64,000 nucleotides of DNA from Pratylenchus scribneri (Eukaryota; Nematoda; Chromadorea; Rhabditida; Pratylenchidae): NCBI GenBank assembly GCA_030063045.1, contig JAQSEB010000126.1, positions 248,001-312,000 of the forward strand. The letters are read 5' to 3'. Shown in pieces: positions 56,228 to 63,230 of the stretch (position 1 is the stretch's first letter; each line of letters starts with the position of its first letter). The notes under the pieces were generated by a model that was given only the letters and a program-made list of their open reading frames with translations, did not search any database and had not been told where the DNA came from. The position numbers and the translations under genes are program-made.

Positions 56228-56590
56228 ATGACATATCAATTCAGTCCATATATAAGAGATAATTTGGAATTTTTGCAAAAGTTGGCAAAAACAAAATCGG
56301 ATAAAAAGAAAAACTCGCTTATATTGTACGCAAAAGCCGATCAAATTTTGGCAATTGTTGAAATTTGTGCAAACATTTTGCGCTATAATTTCATTTTGAC
56401 TCCACAACAGAAGAGACGTTTAATAAAATTCGCCGACTATTATCGCGCAATTGCTCGAGCACGAACCGAAAAGACTGCTCGTAATCGAATTCAACAGGGT
56501 AGTGGCTTGGCACTGGGTGCAATTCTGTTGCCCATTGTCGCAACATTGGCTGAACATTTGGTCAAAAAAATTTTGCCAGAATCGCAATGA
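56228..56590 (+). CDS. Small basic Polinton protein with hydrophobic C-terminal helix
   Basis: A 120-aa protein of a type that recurs in Polinton/adintovirus gene sets but has no established function. Residues 10-88 are basic and helical, centred on a conserved-looking ICANILRYNFILTPQQKRRL (46-65). Gly91-Gly93 then lead into a hydrophobic segment (about 94-108, LALGAILLPIVATLA), followed by a short charged tail. This layout suggests a virion or membrane-interacting protein, perhaps comparable in role to small adenoviral core or vertex proteins. That role is inference. Its stop overlaps the next start in an ATGA arrangement (56587-56590), so the two are likely translated from one mRNA. Confidence 0.75.
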   Translation: MTYQFSPYIRDNLEFLQKLAKTKSDKKKNSLILYAKADQILAIVEICANILRYNFILTPQQKRRLIKFADYYRAIARARTEKTARNRIQQGSGLALGAILLPIVATLAEHLVKKILPESQ

Positions 56591-57498
56591 GACACACCCG
56601 AAAAATGATCATGATTCCAGAGGCGGAATACCGGACCCTCCTGAATTTAATGACCCGTACAGGGGATGATTTGAAAGATGAGAAGACCAAATTGGATGCA
56701 AAAATTGCCACCACATTGGCCAATCCAAAGCTAGAACCCGACCTCAAGCAGAAACGATACAATGTGCTCTATAAGCAGAGGAGACAAATGAGGGATATGA
56801 TTGAGAATCGCCCCCAAAAAATTGTGATCCAAAATCCAAAAACAGTTCCACCAAATGTGGCACCATATTTGGGATTGACCAGCACCACCACGGGTACCAC
56901 TCCAAATGCAATTGATACAACAAGTGGCGCCAATGAAGATGAGAGAAAAAAGATTGTCAGACGAGCGTCCACATTAGGATCAACCTCAGGAACTGATGAA
57001 AAATCCTCCGTTTACACATCATCAGCATCATCGTTACCCAAGGAAGTGGATGGTTCAACCCAATATGAATCGGCTGGATCTACTTCGGAACCTGAATATA
57101 GAATGCCAGCCACGGCACGTAAAAAAATGATTGAATTGGTTCAATCCAATCCCGAAAGATTCGGTGTTGCCCCAAACGGTCAAATCCTGAGCAATAGGAA
57201 AATGCGTATCAAACAGAGCCACTTTAAAGATGCCATAGATTATATGGCTGGTATGCGGGATTCGCCACCTCGTGGCCATAAATTTTTTGAACAAACACTC
57301 CGCAAGGATCCAGAAGCGCAAAACATAATCATGGGAAATTTTGCCGGACAATCCGGTCAAGGTAAGCATCATAAAAAGCTAAGATGGGCCACCAAAGTAG
57401 GGATTATAAAAACACCAGGGCTTCAGAGAATGCGCCCACCATCATCTCAAAAACAAAACAATAACAAATTTAGACCACAATTATGGGCAAAACTCTGA
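56587..57498 (+). CDS. 303-aa conserved-type Polinton protein, function unknown
   Basis: The N-terminal 80 residues form a charged, coiled-coil-like region starting with a hydrophobic IMIPEAEYRTLL segment (8-19). A long Ser/Thr/Gly-rich, probably disordered linker follows (about 97-170). The C-terminal domain (172-256) contains DAIDYMAGMRDSPPRGHKFF (215-234). The tail is very basic (KHHKKLRWATK, 260-270). Proteins with this arrangement occur next to the integrase or capsid genes in many Polintons, but I know no proven role. A basic tail and disordered linker would suit a virion scaffold or DNA-binding protein. It overlaps the upstream gene by 4 nt and the integrase by 16 nt, and is in a different frame from both. 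Confidence 0.7.
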   Translation: MRHTRKMIMIPEAEYRTLLNLMTRTGDDLKDEKTKLDAKIATTLANPKLEPDLKQKRYNVLYKQRRQMRDMIENRPQKIVIQNPKTVPPNVAPYLGLTSTTTGTTPNAIDTTSGANEDERKKIVRRASTLGSTSGTDEKSSVYTSSASSLPKEVDGSTQYESAGSTSEPEYRMPATARKKMIELVQSNPERFGVAPNGQILSNRKMRIKQSHFKDAIDYMAGMRDSPPRGHKFFEQTLRKDPEAQNIIMGNFAGQSGQGKHHKKLRWATKVGIIKTPGLQRMRPPSSQKQNNNKFRPQLWAKL

Positions 57499-58595
57499 GG
57501 AACAATTTGCTGGCCACACTATTCTATAAGCTAAAATCACCGGCTAGCTACACAGGAATACAGGCACTTTATGCCGAAGCAAAGAAACACGACCCCACAG
57601 TGACGCTGAAAGATGTGGAAACATTTTTGCACAATGAACGCACGTGGACATTGTATAAACCGGCCAGAAAGCGCTATAAGCGACTAAAAACCATTCCCTC
57701 TGGTCTGAACACGGATTGGCAATGCGATTTGTGCATTTTCGATGATCTCAAGAACCAAAATGATCAATACCGTTATTTGCTGGTTTGCATTGATGTGCTG
57801 AGCCGTAAAATTCATGTGGCACCTGCAAAAACTAAGCGGAGCGAGGATATGATTGATGCATTCAACCGAGTGTTCGCCAAATCCCAAGCCCTCCCCCATA
57901 AACTATATTCCGATTCGGGAGTGGAATTTCAGGCCAAAAAAATGTTGGAATATTTCCAGGAAAAGCAAATTTTAAAGCGCGTAATGTACAGCCCACATTT
58001 ACATGCTGGAGTGGTGGAACGAGCCAACAAGACCATAAAGCTTCGGCTGTACAAATATTTTAGCCAAAATAACACTACGCGATGGGTGGAAGCGGTTCAA
58101 AAAATTGTCGATGGCATAAACAATAGTGTGAATCGCACAATTGGAATGACTCCAAACCAGGTCACATATGAAAATGCTCAAGAACTTTGGCAGAGGCTAT
58201 ATAAATCAAAAGAAGAAGAGGAAAAAAAGTCTCAAAAACGAAAAAACAAATTTTCACACGGAGATATTGTACGTATTGCTAAAGAGAAGGGCACATTTGG
58301 ACGATCATTTCATCCAAACTATACGGACGAATTGTTTCGAATCACAAAAGTCAATCCCACAAATCCGCCATCCTATAGAATTGAGGATTTGGAGGGAAAT
58401 AAGATTTCAGGCATTTTTTACGCACCCGATTTGGTCAAAACCACATTGGACACTACACATCGTATTGCTGAAGTGTTGAGGACACGAAAACGAAAAGGAG
58501 TGGTAGAGCATTTTGTACGCTGGGTGGGATATTCCGACAAGCATAACAGTTGGATCAAAGACTCGGATTTGGTTACCACCCCAATAGCCGAATAA
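57483..58595 (+). CDS. Retroviral-type integrase with C-terminal chromodomain
   Basis: A 370-aa DDE integrase that would insert the element into host chromosomes. The rve core spans about residues 70-235. Catalytic residues are Asp82 (WQCDL), Asp144 (YSDSG) and Glu179 (GVVERANK), giving the DDx35E spacing expected for retroviral/Polinton integrases. A basic linker (241-257, EEEEKKSQKRKNK) leads to an SH3-like DNA-binding domain (about 258-318). A chromodomain follows (about 326-366), with the aromatic residues of FVRWVGY (344-350) and NSWI (355-358). Chromodomains are known in Polinton and Ty3/gypsy integrases and bind methylated histone H3. Such targeting would fit this insertion into satellite DNA. 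The start overlaps the preceding gene by 16 nt, and the penton gene follows after 10 bp. All catalytic residues are intact. Confidence 0.95.
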   Translation: MGKTLRNNLLATLFYKLKSPASYTGIQALYAEAKKHDPTVTLKDVETFLHNERTWTLYKPARKRYKRLKTIPSGLNTDWQCDLCIFDDLKNQNDQYRYLLVCIDVLSRKIHVAPAKTKRSEDMIDAFNRVFAKSQALPHKLYSDSGVEFQAKKMLEYFQEKQILKRVMYSPHLHAGVVERANKTIKLRLYKYFSQNNTTRWVEAVQKIVDGINNSVNRTIGMTPNQVTYENAQELWQRLYKSKEEEEKKSQKRKNKFSHGDIVRIAKEKGTFGRSFHPNYTDELFRITKVNPTNPPSYRIEDLEGNKISGIFYAPDLVKTTLDTTHRIAEVLRTRKRKGVVEHFVRWVGYSDKHNSWIKDSDLVTTPIAE

Positions 58596-58605
58596 TTGCC
58601 CCCAA

Positions 58606-60366
58606 ATGGATTCATTTTACATTACCCTACCCAGCAATGATCCCTCATATGAGAACAATAAGACGAGTCATTTCACCGTTAGGCTACCCGAAACATTGGA
58701 ACTTGACAATGCATGGACCGTGTCGCTTTCCTCAATCATTTATCCAATTTCATTTGCCACACTTGGTGCGGAAGATGAACAATACGTTATAGTCACCTAT
58801 TTGGACCCGGCGGATAGGCAACAATCGGAAAAAATTATGATACCCTCCCTCAATTTCCATACAATCAAAGAGATGGAACAGAACATAAATGCCCTAATTC
58901 ATCAGTATTTTACGCGTCGCTCGGCGGAGAAGGGCACAACCTCATTGGGTTATACAGAAAGCAACACAAATCCAACTAGAATGAGAAGATCTGCGGCAGA
59001 AACACAACAGCAACAACTCACTCAAATTCAAGAAAGCCCAGAAATTGCCGCAAAAGTGGCCGCACTCAAACAAGCCAATCAGCAGCAAACATTGACTCCA
59101 ATCCAAGAAACGGCTGATTTACAGGCCAGAATGGAACGGGAGCGAGCAGAAAAACTTAAAATGGCAAAAGGTGCAGCAGAAAGAGCTTTGCGAGACACTG
59201 GGAAAAACTATCAAAAAATATTGGAATTCATCACAAAATCAACAAGCGCACTTGATAAAATCAATTTGCAATTGACGGAAAAGCGAATGGGAGAAAACAC
59301 TGCTGCACAATTGAATGAAAAAATTGCAAAAATCCGGGAAGGATTGACCACTTTACAATCCCTAGGCCTGACACTCTATGCCCATCGTGACGCTACACAA
59401 AAGGCAAAAGATGAAACGCTACGAGAGGTTGAAGCAAGGGATTTACCAGCTGCAAGAAGTGGGGCAGACAAAGCGAAAAAAATTTTGGCAGACTCGAATG
59501 AAACCCTTCAAAATGGAATCAAAATCGTTGAACAATTGAGCCAATTAAGTGCGGAAGCCGATACCATACTCCAATCAATGCCGCCAAAACCGCAACCAAT
59601 AGCCAGTGAACAGCAACAACAGCCAATAGCTGCCAGTGGTGATAAAAAATTGGAACCAATTGAGGAGCAGCAATCCATAAAGGATCAAGTTACTGAATTG
59701 CAGCGAAAAAAACTGCAGCAGCAAAAACAATTGGTACAAATTGAAGAAGACGAACGAATCCAACAGCAATTGGCAAAATTACAGCAGCAGCAACGGGAAT
59801 TACTCAAATTTTCCGAAGATCAACCATCACAACCGGAACCACCTATAGCATTGGCCCAATTCAAAAAGCCAATAGAAGAGGACCGATTTGCGGATATACG
59901 CAAATTGTTTCATACTGACCCAAATGCAAAGGTCATTTTCCGATTTGATGACACAATGCAAAAATTTATTGCCTTTTTTGAGGATCGTATCCAACATGTG
60001 GAACTTTCACCCGAGCTAGCCTATGCGCTGGGATACAGTAATCAATTGTTTGTAATGAGTGGATTTTACGCGCAATTTATGCCCACTCTATCGGGTGGAA
60101 TCAAACAATTGTATGTGTACAGTCCAATTGTGGAACAATCCATTGTAGGAAATGAGAAGGCGCCACTTTTGCGGGTGATCAACGTCATTGGCGAGCCGGG
60201 TCAAGTCCAGGAGGCTATATATAGCTCAGAATATCACTACCGGTTGCAGAATAAACGCATTTCTGAAATTACAATTGAAATTCGTTCAGCAACAGGAAAA
60301 TTGGTAAAATTTGCGTGGGGAAATACCCTCGTCACATTGCATTTCAAAAGATCACCTTTCATGTGA
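58606..60366 (+). CDS. Probable penton/minor capsid protein with large coiled-coil insertion
   Basis: The two ends match the Polinton minor capsid (penton-type) family. The N-terminal domain (1-105) starts MDSFYITLPSN and continues through SLSSIIYPISF. The C-terminal domain (about 427-586) contains LSPELAYALGY (467-477), YVYSPIVEQSIVGNEKAPLL (503-522) and a beta-rich end. Between them lie about 320 extra residues (106-425) rich in Gln, Lys, Glu and Ala with heptad-like patterns, including polyglutamine runs and an imperfect repeat (LTQIQESPEIAAKV at 138-151, LTPIQETADLQARM at 163-176). This makes the protein (586 aa) clearly longer than usual for the family. The insert may form a long stalk or spike at the vertex. 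An alternative assignment is another vertex or fibre-type structural protein. It sits between integrase and the basic protein with 10- and 12-bp gaps. Confidence 0.75.
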   Translation: MDSFYITLPSNDPSYENNKTSHFTVRLPETLELDNAWTVSLSSIIYPISFATLGAEDEQYVIVTYLDPADRQQSEKIMIPSLNFHTIKEMEQNINALIHQYFTRRSAEKGTTSLGYTESNTNPTRMRRSAAETQQQQLTQIQESPEIAAKVAALKQANQQQTLTPIQETADLQARMERERAEKLKMAKGAAERALRDTGKNYQKILEFITKSTSALDKINLQLTEKRMGENTAAQLNEKIAKIREGLTTLQSLGLTLYAHRDATQKAKDETLREVEARDLPAARSGADKAKKILADSNETLQNGIKIVEQLSQLSAEADTILQSMPPKPQPIASEQQQQPIAASGDKKLEPIEEQQSIKDQVTELQRKKLQQQKQLVQIEEDERIQQQLAKLQQQQRELLKFSEDQPSQPEPPIALAQFKKPIEEDRFADIRKLFHTDPNAKVIFRFDDTMQKFIAFFEDRIQHVELSPELAYALGYSNQLFVMSGFYAQFMPTLSGGIKQLYVYSPIVEQSIVGNEKAPLLRVINVIGEPGQVQEAIYSSEYHYRLQNKRISEITIEIRSATGKLVKFAWGNTLVTLHFKRSPFM

Positions 60367-60378
60367 ACAACAATTAGA

Positions 60379-60825
60379 ATGACGCATGTTTTCATTGATC
60401 CAGACAATTTGAACTGGTTGGGATTGGTGGCTGCCCAAGAAGGTCGGGGTCCTGCATTGGCCTCTCAACAGCAACGCTATTTTCATAGTATCCGTTATCA
60501 AAGGGGTACTGGGGTATTGGGTGCTATTGGTCGCTTCCTGATGCCCATTGCCAAAAATATCGCCTCTGCAGTAGGGGAGGAGGGATTGACTGCAGGTACA
60601 AAAGCCCTAAGTGAAATTTCACAGGGCAAAAGCGTAAAGGAAGCGCTGATGGAACATTCCAAACAAGGATTGGCCAACATTGCTGGTAAACTTCAACAAT
60701 GCGGGAAGGGACCACCAACGAAGAAACGAAAAAGAGGTCGTCCAAAAGGATCGAAGAAAAAGAAAGAATCGGCAGCAAAAAAGCAAACAAGACGCCGACT
60801 GGATCAATTAACCCCATATTTTTAA
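60379..60825 (+). CDS. Small basic AT-hook protein, adenovirus core/pVI-like type
   Basis: A 148-aa protein. Residues 38-55 (IRYQRGTGVLGAIGRFLM) form the Gly-rich, amphipathic motif typical of the small Polinton/adintovirus proteins compared with adenoviral pX/pVI. Helical segments follow (56-108), ending in a very basic region with a clear AT-hook (KRGRPKGSKKKK, GRP core at 120-122). It is likely a virion protein that contacts DNA or membrane. An AT-hook would bind the AT-rich element DNA or AT-rich host chromatin. The C-terminal end RRRLDQLTPYF is set off from the lysine-rich part. It follows the penton gene by 12 bp, so it is probably on the same transcript. The AT-hook region is an unusual addition in my reading of the family. 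Confidence 0.75.
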   Translation: MTHVFIDPDNLNWLGLVAAQEGRGPALASQQQRYFHSIRYQRGTGVLGAIGRFLMPIAKNIASAVGEEGLTAGTKALSEISQGKSVKEALMEHSKQGLANIAGKLQQCGKGPPTKKRKRGRPKGSKKKKESAAKKQTRRRLDQLTPYF

Positions 60826-60845
60826 TCCTCCCACTCACCCCCATG

Positions 60846-60857
60846 TCTATATAAAGG
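60846..60857 (+). promoter_or_regulatory. TATA box of the capsid/protease block
   Basis: TCTATATAAAGG is a near-ideal TATA box, 66 bp upstream of the major capsid ATG and in the only sizeable gap (87 bp) since 56228. The same TCTATA(TA)AAAGGA pattern occurs at 63059. It probably drives a capsid-protease transcript. Confidence 0.65.
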
Positions 60858-60911
60858 ATAAAAATTTGCCAATATTCTTTAATATAGTATCATTTTTAAA
60901 ATTCTAAAAAA

Positions 60912-62288
60912 ATGACTACACTAAAAAAAATTGACTCTGAGAGCAGTGCTGGTGTGGATGTTGGCCTGATAAATTTTTTCGAGCTTCCCGCAACAAATGT
61001 GGCCGTTAACAAAACCACAATTAGACAGCTACTTCCAATTGCTGCTCTCTCCCAAGAGGGTCCATACACTTTCCGAGTGTTTGCAGATAATCAATTCATT
61101 GATTTGGGCAGAACTTACCTATATTTGGGCCTATCACTCCAAAAAAAATCGGCCGGTAATTGGGTTAGCATTTCGGATACTGTAGAGGATGATAAGCACG
61201 CCGGAGTGATCAATAACCTGGGTCATAGTTTTGTGAAATCACTAAAGCTGAGCATCAATGGGATTGAATGTTTCGATTCCGGTCCGCTCTATGCTTACCG
61301 CTCGTACATTCTACAGGAGTTGGGCCTCTCGCATGAAGTGCGCAATGGGCTGTATGAAGCAAATTGCTATGCCCTAGACGACTCACCACAAAACCATTTT
61401 AATGGTTCAGGATTCCGGAAACGGGCGAAACGATTCTCGAATGGACAGCTGTGCGAAACCATGGTCAAACTCAATTTTGATTTGGCCAAGCAGAATAAGC
61501 TGATGCTCAACAATGCGGATTTGATTTTCACAATCCATCGGAATTCTGATGATTTTCTCCTCCTCACACCCGAGTATGTGATAAAGGGTGTAGCTCCAGC
61601 TGCAGATACCACACACCAAAATGCACAAGAATATCGGATAAAGGTGCATGATGTTCAGCTATTTGTGGCTTGTATGGATTTGACCCAATCACTGCAAAAT
61701 GCAATTGCAAAACAACTGGAAAGCACACCGGCCAAATTTCCAATGCGCCGAATTGAGTGCCGTAATGTCTACCTGGATAAGGGGCGTATCGATTTGGCCC
61801 ATAACATTTTTGTGAACATTCTACCCCGTCGCCTAATCATTGCCTTCACTGCAGCGGATGCCTTTTCAGGCACCAAGAAAAAGTCACCATTCGAATTTGT
61901 GCATGCAAATTTGCGCACACTTAGTGTGGAGGCAAATGGAAACAGCTACCCAGCCACTCCATATGCTTTGGATTTTGGGAATAACCGCTATCTGCGCACA
62001 TTTGTCGACATGTATGCCGGTTTGGGAATGGACGAAGGCGATCGAACAATGTCCATCAATTTACAGCGATTTTTGAATGGCTGGTGCTTCTATGTGATCC
62101 CAATGCAAAGCACACTGGAAGACTATGGTCAAAATTTTGAGATTATTCGCAATGGGACCACGTGCATAAAGCTTCACTTTAATGAGCCTATAAATGATTC
62201 GATGGAAATGCTAGTGATTGGAGAGTTTGATTCCATTCTCTCAATCGATTCAGCACGTGTACTCAGCTCTGATAATAGTGTGGTTTAA
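60912..62288 (+). CDS. Major capsid protein (double jelly-roll)
   Basis: A 458-aa capsid protein of the Polinton/adintovirus double-jelly-roll family, which forms the hexon-like trimers of an icosahedral shell. Family features visible here include the N-terminal segment INFFELPATNVAV (20-32), the FIDLGRTYLYLGLSL beta segment (62-76), SFVKSLKLSINGIECFDSG with AYRSYILQEL in the first jelly roll (106-137), and NILPRRLIIAFTAADAFSG with KKSPFEFVHANLRTLSVEAN in the second (302-342). The C-terminus ends in an EFDSILSIDSARV strand region (438-450). Length and motif order are normal and no frame damage is seen. A TATA box lies 66 bp upstream and the protease gene follows after 17 bp. The ATG at 60912 follows an A-rich leader and is the first available start. 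Confidence 0.94.
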   Translation: MTTLKKIDSESSAGVDVGLINFFELPATNVAVNKTTIRQLLPIAALSQEGPYTFRVFADNQFIDLGRTYLYLGLSLQKKSAGNWVSISDTVEDDKHAGVINNLGHSFVKSLKLSINGIECFDSGPLYAYRSYILQELGLSHEVRNGLYEANCYALDDSPQNHFNGSGFRKRAKRFSNGQLCETMVKLNFDLAKQNKLMLNNADLIFTIHRNSDDFLLLTPEYVIKGVAPAADTTHQNAQEYRIKVHDVQLFVACMDLTQSLQNAIAKQLESTPAKFPMRRIECRNVYLDKGRIDLAHNIFVNILPRRLIIAFTAADAFSGTKKKSPFEFVHANLRTLSVEANGNSYPATPYALDFGNNRYLRTFVDMYAGLGMDEGDRTMSINLQRFLNGWCFYVIPMQSTLEDYGQNFEIIRNGTTCIKLHFNEPINDSMEMLVIGEFDSILSIDSARVLSSDNSVV

Positions 62289-62305
62289 ACACAAACACAA
62301 GAAAA

Positions 62306-62776
62306 ATGGTGCTACTTGAGGGTATGAATGGTAGGCAATTGGAGCGCATTTTACGCTCAAACCCCCACACACGTCAGCATTTTTTGGGAGTCTTTTCAGC
62401 TGATAATTTACCCCACTCGAAAAAATATCCCCATTGCTTTGTGGCAAACACAGACCCTCATTACCGGAAAGGGCAACATTGGGTTTCCATTTGGGTTCAA
62501 AATCCTCATTGTGCCGAATATTTTTGCTCTCTGGGTGAACCGCCAAATGCCCGTTTCCAACAATATTTGTCGGCATTCCAATCGGTCAAGGTCAATAATA
62601 GGCAAATTCAAGCAAATTTGGAAGACACATGCGGCCATTATTGCATTTATTTTTTGACATGTCGTGCCCAGGGACAATCATTCCCTCAAATTATGCAAAC
62701 CCTTTGGCGTACGCGCGCAATGGCGGATATGCTAGTAAAATTTTTTGTTCGTAATTTGAATATTCCCTCAACATAA
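62306..62776 (+). CDS. Adenain-like maturation cysteine protease
   Basis: A 156-aa protease of the adenovirus-protease (C5/Ulp1-like) fold that cleaves capsid precursors during virion maturation. The catalytic His is His58 (GQHWVSIW). The oxyanion-hole Gln is Gln102 (NRQIQANL), and the nucleophile is Cys109 (EDTCGHYC), spaced seven residues apart as in adenain. The acidic third residue expected within the short segment after the His strand is not obvious: the position reads EYFCSLG, with Cys74 where an Asp or Glu normally stands. Neighbouring Glu71 or Glu78 could substitute. The gene follows the capsid gene by 17 bp. The length suits the Polinton protease family. It is probably active if an alternative acid is used, otherwise catalytically weak. 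Confidence 0.9.
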   Translation: MVLLEGMNGRQLERILRSNPHTRQHFLGVFSADNLPHSKKYPHCFVANTDPHYRKGQHWVSIWVQNPHCAEYFCSLGEPPNARFQQYLSAFQSVKVNNRQIQANLEDTCGHYCIYFLTCRAQGQSFPQIMQTLWRTRAMADMLVKFFVRNLNIPST

Positions 62777-62860
62777 AATCAATCTATCAATTTTATTCCC
62801 CTTCTCCTTTTTCCTTCCCCCATCTCCCTTTTTAACAAAAAAAAGTCCCTTTCTCCCAGT
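62777..62860. other. Pyrimidine-rich gap after the protease gene
   Basis: The gap between the protease stop and the Pol III-type unit contains a pyrimidine tract (about 62795-62831, TTCCCCTTCTCC and similar) and an A-run, and no open frame. It could contain the 3' end of the capsid-protease transcript, but no clear AATAAA is present. Confidence 0.5.
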
Positions 62861-63026
62861 GCACCCGTAGTGTAGTGGTAGCACGCTTGTACATTTTCGC
62901 CGGTGCATAACCATCGACGACGGATTCGGCAGAGCCTGGTTTTCTGGAATTTACCGAATTCGTGAATGGGTTATTGTGTCGTGTGGTGTCGAACAAGAAG
63001 CGAAGGATCGAAACCTTCCGGGGCCA
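62861..63026 (+). tRNA. tRNA-like Pol III gene with long insertion in the anticodon loop
   Basis: The 5' half is a textbook tRNA start: acceptor GCACCCG (62861-62867), then TAGTGTAGTGGTAGCAC with D stem GTG/CAC. An anticodon stem CTTGT (62886-62890) pairs perfectly with ACAAG (62993-62997). The T arm GAAGG/CCTTC encloses ATCGAAA (63002-63018). The acceptor 3' strand CGGGGCC gives 5 of 7 pairs with the 5' strand, and a discriminator A follows. The stem encloses 102 nt, so an intron of about 95 nt would be needed for a 7-nt loop. Position 33 would be C rather than the usual T, so no anticodon is assigned. It could be an intron-containing tRNA, a tRNA-derived SINE or an element-borne small RNA. 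A T10 terminator follows at 63029. Confidence 0.5.
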
Positions 63027-63028
63027 AA

Positions 63029-63038
63029 TTTTTTTTTT
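63029..63038 (+). terminator. Pol III terminator (T10)
   Basis: An uninterrupted run of ten T on the plus strand, starting 3 nt after the tRNA-like 3' end. T-runs of four or more terminate RNA polymerase III. Its position strongly supports the upstream unit being transcribed, or having been transcribed recently. Confidence 0.65.
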
Positions 63039-63058
63039 ATTTACCCTAGGGAAATAGG

Positions 63059-63070
63059 TCTATAAAAGGA
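63059..63070 (+). promoter_or_regulatory. TATA box after the Pol III unit
   Basis: TCTATAAAAGGA nearly repeats the TATA motif before the major capsid gene, here within GGTC...GACC 4-bp arms (63057-63072). It precedes the open frame starting at 63231 by about 170 bp, longer than in the other genes, so a leader or another start may be used. Confidence 0.5.
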
Positions 63071-63230
63071 CCAATAGACTTTAAAAAAGTAAAAATCAAA
63101 ATAAAAATTTTGCAAAAAAATCAACATTGCTATTATTATTCTATCATTTTTCGTCCTTTTTTTCACTACCCCTTTATTTTCATTCATAATTGGCCATAAT
63201 GTGTATCGTCTACTAGAGGGTGAAACTATT

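Noticed and set aside
63201..63230. Upstream GTG start for the last frame
   Set aside because: It needs a non-ATG start. ATG 63231 is in frame and more likely in a eukaryote.
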